Positions 5,375-7,614 of a stretch of DNA of 7,614 nucleotides are shown in pieces. Under the pieces are notes generated by a model, which saw only the letters and a list, made by a program, of their open reading frames with translations, was not told the origin of the DNA and did not search any database. The DNA is from Archaeoglobales archaeon (lineage in GTDB: Archaea > Halobacteriota > Archaeoglobi > Archaeoglobales > Archaeoglobaceae), in contig QMZD01000075.1 in assembly GCA_003662985.1 (NCBI GenBank), forward strand, positions 1 through 7,614. Direction: 5' to 3'. Each line of letters opens with the position of its first letter. The stretch's first letter is position 1. Position numbers and translations under genes: made by a program.

Positions 5375-6523
5375 ATGCAGGAAATACAGGAAAGACGAGA
5401 AGGACAGGAAGGACAGAAAACGGGAGAAGAATATTATAGAAGTATCCTGGACAGATTTTCCGATTTTTTCATAGAGATCCTAGTTTCAGTTATATCCTCG
5501 ATCAGAAGGGGATGGCGTGAGAAAAACAGATCCAGAATTGCGGAATGGAAGCTGATGTTTTACGCTCTTAATCGCTCGCCACCAGGGGTTATCGGTCTTC
5601 TTCTTGTTACATTTTTCGTTTTCCTCGGTATTTTTGGTCCCTATCTTGCCCCATATAAGTATAATTATTTCCCGATATTCGATAATGGAGATACATATCT
5701 TTCTCCTCCAGGACAGTTTTTCCCTCTTGGTGCAGACCATTTCGGTAGGGATCTGGTAAGCCTCCTTCTTCAGGGGGCAAGAACATCACTCGTTATCTCG
5801 ATTATAGTTATACTTTTAGGCGTACCCCTTGGGATCGTTCTTGGGCTTGTCGCCGGGTACTTTGGAGGGAAAGTCGATGAGCTAATAATGCGTATTACCG
5901 ATATGTTTCTCGCATTCCCACCACTCATACTTGCGATAGCCTTTGCCGCTGTACTGCCCGAGAGAATCTCATACCTCATAAACAACAACCTACTCCTTCA
6001 GCAGCTTTTGCTATGGCTTTTCGCCCTTGATAGCAGAGAGGCGGGAAATCTAAGTAGACTTCTGGCGGTTATGATAGCCATGGCTATAGTCTGGTGGCCA
6101 GGATACGCTAGAATTACAAGAGGATCGACTCTGACTGAAAGAGAATCCCTCTACGTCGAATCAGCAAGGGCAATAGGATTGTCATCGGCTAAGATCATGG
6201 CAAAGCACATCCTTCCAAACATAATAGGACCGATTCTTGTGTATGTCACACTTGACTTTGGAAGTGTTGTTTTAACTGAAGCGGGATTGAGTTTTCTCGG
6301 GCTCGGAGCAACACCCCCTATAGCCGATTGGGGAAGGATCGTTTACGACGGTTCCCAGTTTTTCCCCAAAGCATGGTGGCTCATAATCTTCCCAGGTTCG
6401 ATCGTGTTGTTTGATGTTCTTGGTTGGAATCTACTCGGTGATTCCTTAAGAGACATCTTGGATCCTAAGCTTAGAAGGAGTATTGAATTTAAGGTGAAGC
6501 GTAAAAAAGGTGAAAAGAAATGA
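5375..6523 (+). CDS. dppC: ABC importer permease, DppC/OppC type
   Basis: With the ATG at 5375 this is a 382-residue second permease; a TTG at 5327 would add 16 residues. Family marks are the short N-terminal membrane helix (about 70-88) followed by FGPYLAPY, the GADHFGRDL motif at 119-127, the coupling helix ESARAIGLSSAKIMAKHILPN at about 263-282, LSFLGLGATPP near 305-315 and the closing GDSLRDILDPKLR at 355-367. Two features are unusual. A charged, Gln/Glu-rich N-terminus precedes an amphipathic FSDFFIEILVSVISSI stretch ahead of the first standard helix. An extra hydrophobic segment at about 195-224 (including NNNLLLQQLLLWLF) sits between two core helices where most DppC proteins have only a short loop. 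The stop codon overlaps the dppD start (ATGA), so translation is likely coupled. Confidence 0.9.
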   Translation: MQEIQERREGQEGQKTGEEYYRSILDRFSDFFIEILVSVISSIRRGWREKNRSRIAEWKLMFYALNRSPPGVIGLLLVTFFVFLGIFGPYLAPYKYNYFPIFDNGDTYLSPPGQFFPLGADHFGRDLVSLLLQGARTSLVISIIVILLGVPLGIVLGLVAGYFGGKVDELIMRITDMFLAFPPLILAIAFAAVLPERISYLINNNLLLQQLLLWLFALDSREAGNLSRLLAVMIAMAIVWWPGYARITRGSTLTERESLYVESARAIGLSSAKIMAKHILPNIIGPILVYVTLDFGSVVLTEAGLSFLGLGATPPIADWGRIVYDGSQFFPKAWWLIIFPGSIVLFDVLGWNLLGDSLRDILDPKLRRSIEFKVKRKKGEKK

Positions 6524-7497
6524 CAGACAAAGTCCTTGAGGTTAAAAACCTTACAGTTCATTTTTACACCTATGCAGGAGTAGTTAAAGCAATTGAAAGA
6601 GTATCGTTCGACGTTTATAGAGGTGAAACGTTCGCCCTAGTTGGTGAAACGGGATGCGGGAAAAGTGTTACTGCAAGAGCGTTAACCCAGCTGATTGAGT
6701 CTCCAGGAAGGATCGTTGAGGGAGAAGTTTACTATTATAGGAATGGGAAGAGTGTTGATCTGCTCAAACTCGAGGAAGAGGAAATAAGAGAATATAGGGG
6801 TAAAGAGATCGCATACATCTTTCAGGATCCTCAATCGTCCCTTGATCCTCTCTACTCCGTGGGATTCCAAGTTTCGGAGGCATTATACGTTCACAAAAAG
6901 GTGAAAAGCATAAAAGAAGGAATGAAAAAGGCTATTGATATTTTAAGAACGGTTTTGATGCCCGATCCAGAGAAAAGAGTTGGCAACTATCCCCATGAGC
7001 TTAGCGGTGGAATGAAGCAAAGGGTTACAATAGGGATAGGGATCTCCAATTATCCAAAGATCCTAATAGCCGATGAACCAACCACGGCCTTGGATGTTAC
7101 GGTTCAGGCTCAAATTCTCAACTTAATAAAAGAAATGAAGAAAAAGTATGGAGCTACCGTCATCCTGATCACTCATGATATGGGGGTTGTTGCGGATATG
7201 GCAGATCGGGTTGCTGTAATGTATGCCGGTAAGATAGTCGAGCTAGCAGATGTATTTTCTATTTTCAAGGAACCAATTCATCCTTACACAAAAGGGTTGC
7301 TTAAGGCAGTTCCAAATCCGTTAATCAAGATAGAGAGGCTCGAGACAATCCCGGGAACTGTCCCAAGTCTTATAAACCCACCTTCAGGCTGCAGATTTAA
7401 TCCGAGATGTCCTTTGGCTTCGGAGATATGCAGAAGTAAAGTTCCAGAGCTTGAGGAAGTTAAAGACGGACATTTTGTTGCCTGCCACAATAGGTGA
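6520..7497 (+). CDS. dppD: ABC importer ATPase, DppD/OppD type, with four-cysteine tail
   Basis: A complete 325-residue ATPase with all expected motifs: Walker A GETGCGKS (42-49), Q-loop Gln102 in FQDPQSSLDP, signature LSGGM (161-165), Walker B ILIADEPT with catalytic Glu186, the D-loop ALD, and switch His219. The C-terminal oligopeptide/dipeptide domain begins at HPYTKGLLKAVP (254-265) and contains GCRFNPRCPLA. Its four cysteines, Cys291, Cys297, Cys304 and Cys322, have the spacing C-x5-C-x6-C-x17-C; in known DppD/OppD proteins this arrangement holds a [4Fe-4S] cluster. Here the cluster is inferred. The start ATG overlaps the dppC stop and follows AAGGTGA by six bases. It should pair with DppF, encoded 19 bases downstream. 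Confidence 0.95.
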   Translation: MTDKVLEVKNLTVHFYTYAGVVKAIERVSFDVYRGETFALVGETGCGKSVTARALTQLIESPGRIVEGEVYYYRNGKSVDLLKLEEEEIREYRGKEIAYIFQDPQSSLDPLYSVGFQVSEALYVHKKVKSIKEGMKKAIDILRTVLMPDPEKRVGNYPHELSGGMKQRVTIGIGISNYPKILIADEPTTALDVTVQAQILNLIKEMKKKYGATVILITHDMGVVADMADRVAVMYAGKIVELADVFSIFKEPIHPYTKGLLKAVPNPLIKIERLETIPGTVPSLINPPSGCRFNPRCPLASEICRSKVPELEEVKDGHFVACHNR

Positions 7498-7519
7498 TAT
7501 CATCATAGGTGATATCATG
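7490..7519 (+). repeat. 15-bp tandem duplication over the dppD/dppF junction
   Basis: Two adjacent 15-base units, ATAGGTGATATCATC (7490-7504) and ATAGGTGATATCATG (7505-7519), differ only in the last base. The first unit contains the dppD stop codon TGA; the second contains the Shine-Dalgarno and the ATG of dppF. The last codon of the first unit is ATC where the second has the start ATG, in the same frame. Confidence 0.9.
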
Positions 7520-7614
7520 AATGCCGATTTAGACTGGAAACGATCGAACTCTGAACTTCTCAAGGTTAAAAATCTCAAGAAGTATTTCCCATTAAAGGGG
7601 TTGCTGTTTACCAA
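7517..7614 (+). CDS. dppF: ABC importer ATPase, DppF/OppF type (5' end only)
   Basis: The first 32 codons of an open frame that leaves the window. The protein begins MNADLDWKRSNSELLKVKNL and continues KKYFPLKGLLFT, the usual opening of DppF/OppF ATPases just before the first strand of the nucleotide-binding domain. No Walker motif is inside the window, so the call rests on this opening and on the position directly after dppD. AGGTGAT at 7507-7513 precedes the ATG by three bases. The product would form the ATPase pair with DppD. Confidence 0.8.
   Translation, partial: MNADLDWKRSNSELLKVKNLKKYFPLKGLLFT

Noticed and set aside
7498..7516. GATATC palindromes in the dppD/dppF junction as an operator
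   Set aside because: They are six-base palindromes inside the 15-bp duplication and overlap Shine-Dalgarno and start sequences, which explain them.

Overview
The window looks like part of a hyperthermophilic euryarchaeal chromosome, possibly Archaeoglobales or a related lineage; this assignment is an inference with low confidence. The supporting signs are archaeal BRE/TATA-type promoters (A/T-rich boxes such as TATTTAAAT) instead of bacterial -35/-10 boxes, Shine-Dalgarno sites of the GGTGA type, frequent AGA/AGG arginine and ATA isoleucine codons, a lipobox followed by a Thr-Pro linker on the binding protein, and archaeal-type versions of the left-hand genes. There are no RNA genes, insertion sequences or CRISPR repeats.

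Left part (16-1929, minus strand): three closely spaced genes read leftwards, probably as one unit. They are a membrane-anchored ClpP-class serine protease (SDH/SppA-like), a small carboxymuconolactone decarboxylase/AhpD-fold protein that lacks every redox residue of that family, and a protein of the 5-formyltetrahydrofolate cyclo-ligase family. I see no obvious common pathway.

Centre (1930-2090): a divergent control region with one TATA box for the leftward genes and another for the rightward transporter.

Right part (2091-7614, plus strand): an ABC importer of the dipeptide/oligopeptide (Dpp/Opp) family in the order binding protein, permease, permease, ATPase, ATPase, the last cut by the window edge. 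The lipoprotein captures substrate outside the cell, DppB and DppC form the channel, and DppD and DppF hydrolyse ATP. In hyperthermophilic archaea this family carries peptides or oligosaccharides, so the substrate is open. A T-rich terminator-like stretch and a second promoter separate the binding protein from the permeases, which would allow the binding protein to be made in excess.

The most striking observation is in the binding protein. The segment that normally closes the C-terminus of an SBP_bac_5 domain is found near the N-terminus, between the Thr-Pro linker and the usual domain start. The protein then stops exactly where that segment is missing. This reads as a circularly permuted solute-binding protein. 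Smaller points are a perfect-but-one 15-bp tandem duplication across the dppD/dppF junction, a four-cysteine Fe-S-type tail in DppD, and an insertion and N-terminal extension in DppC.
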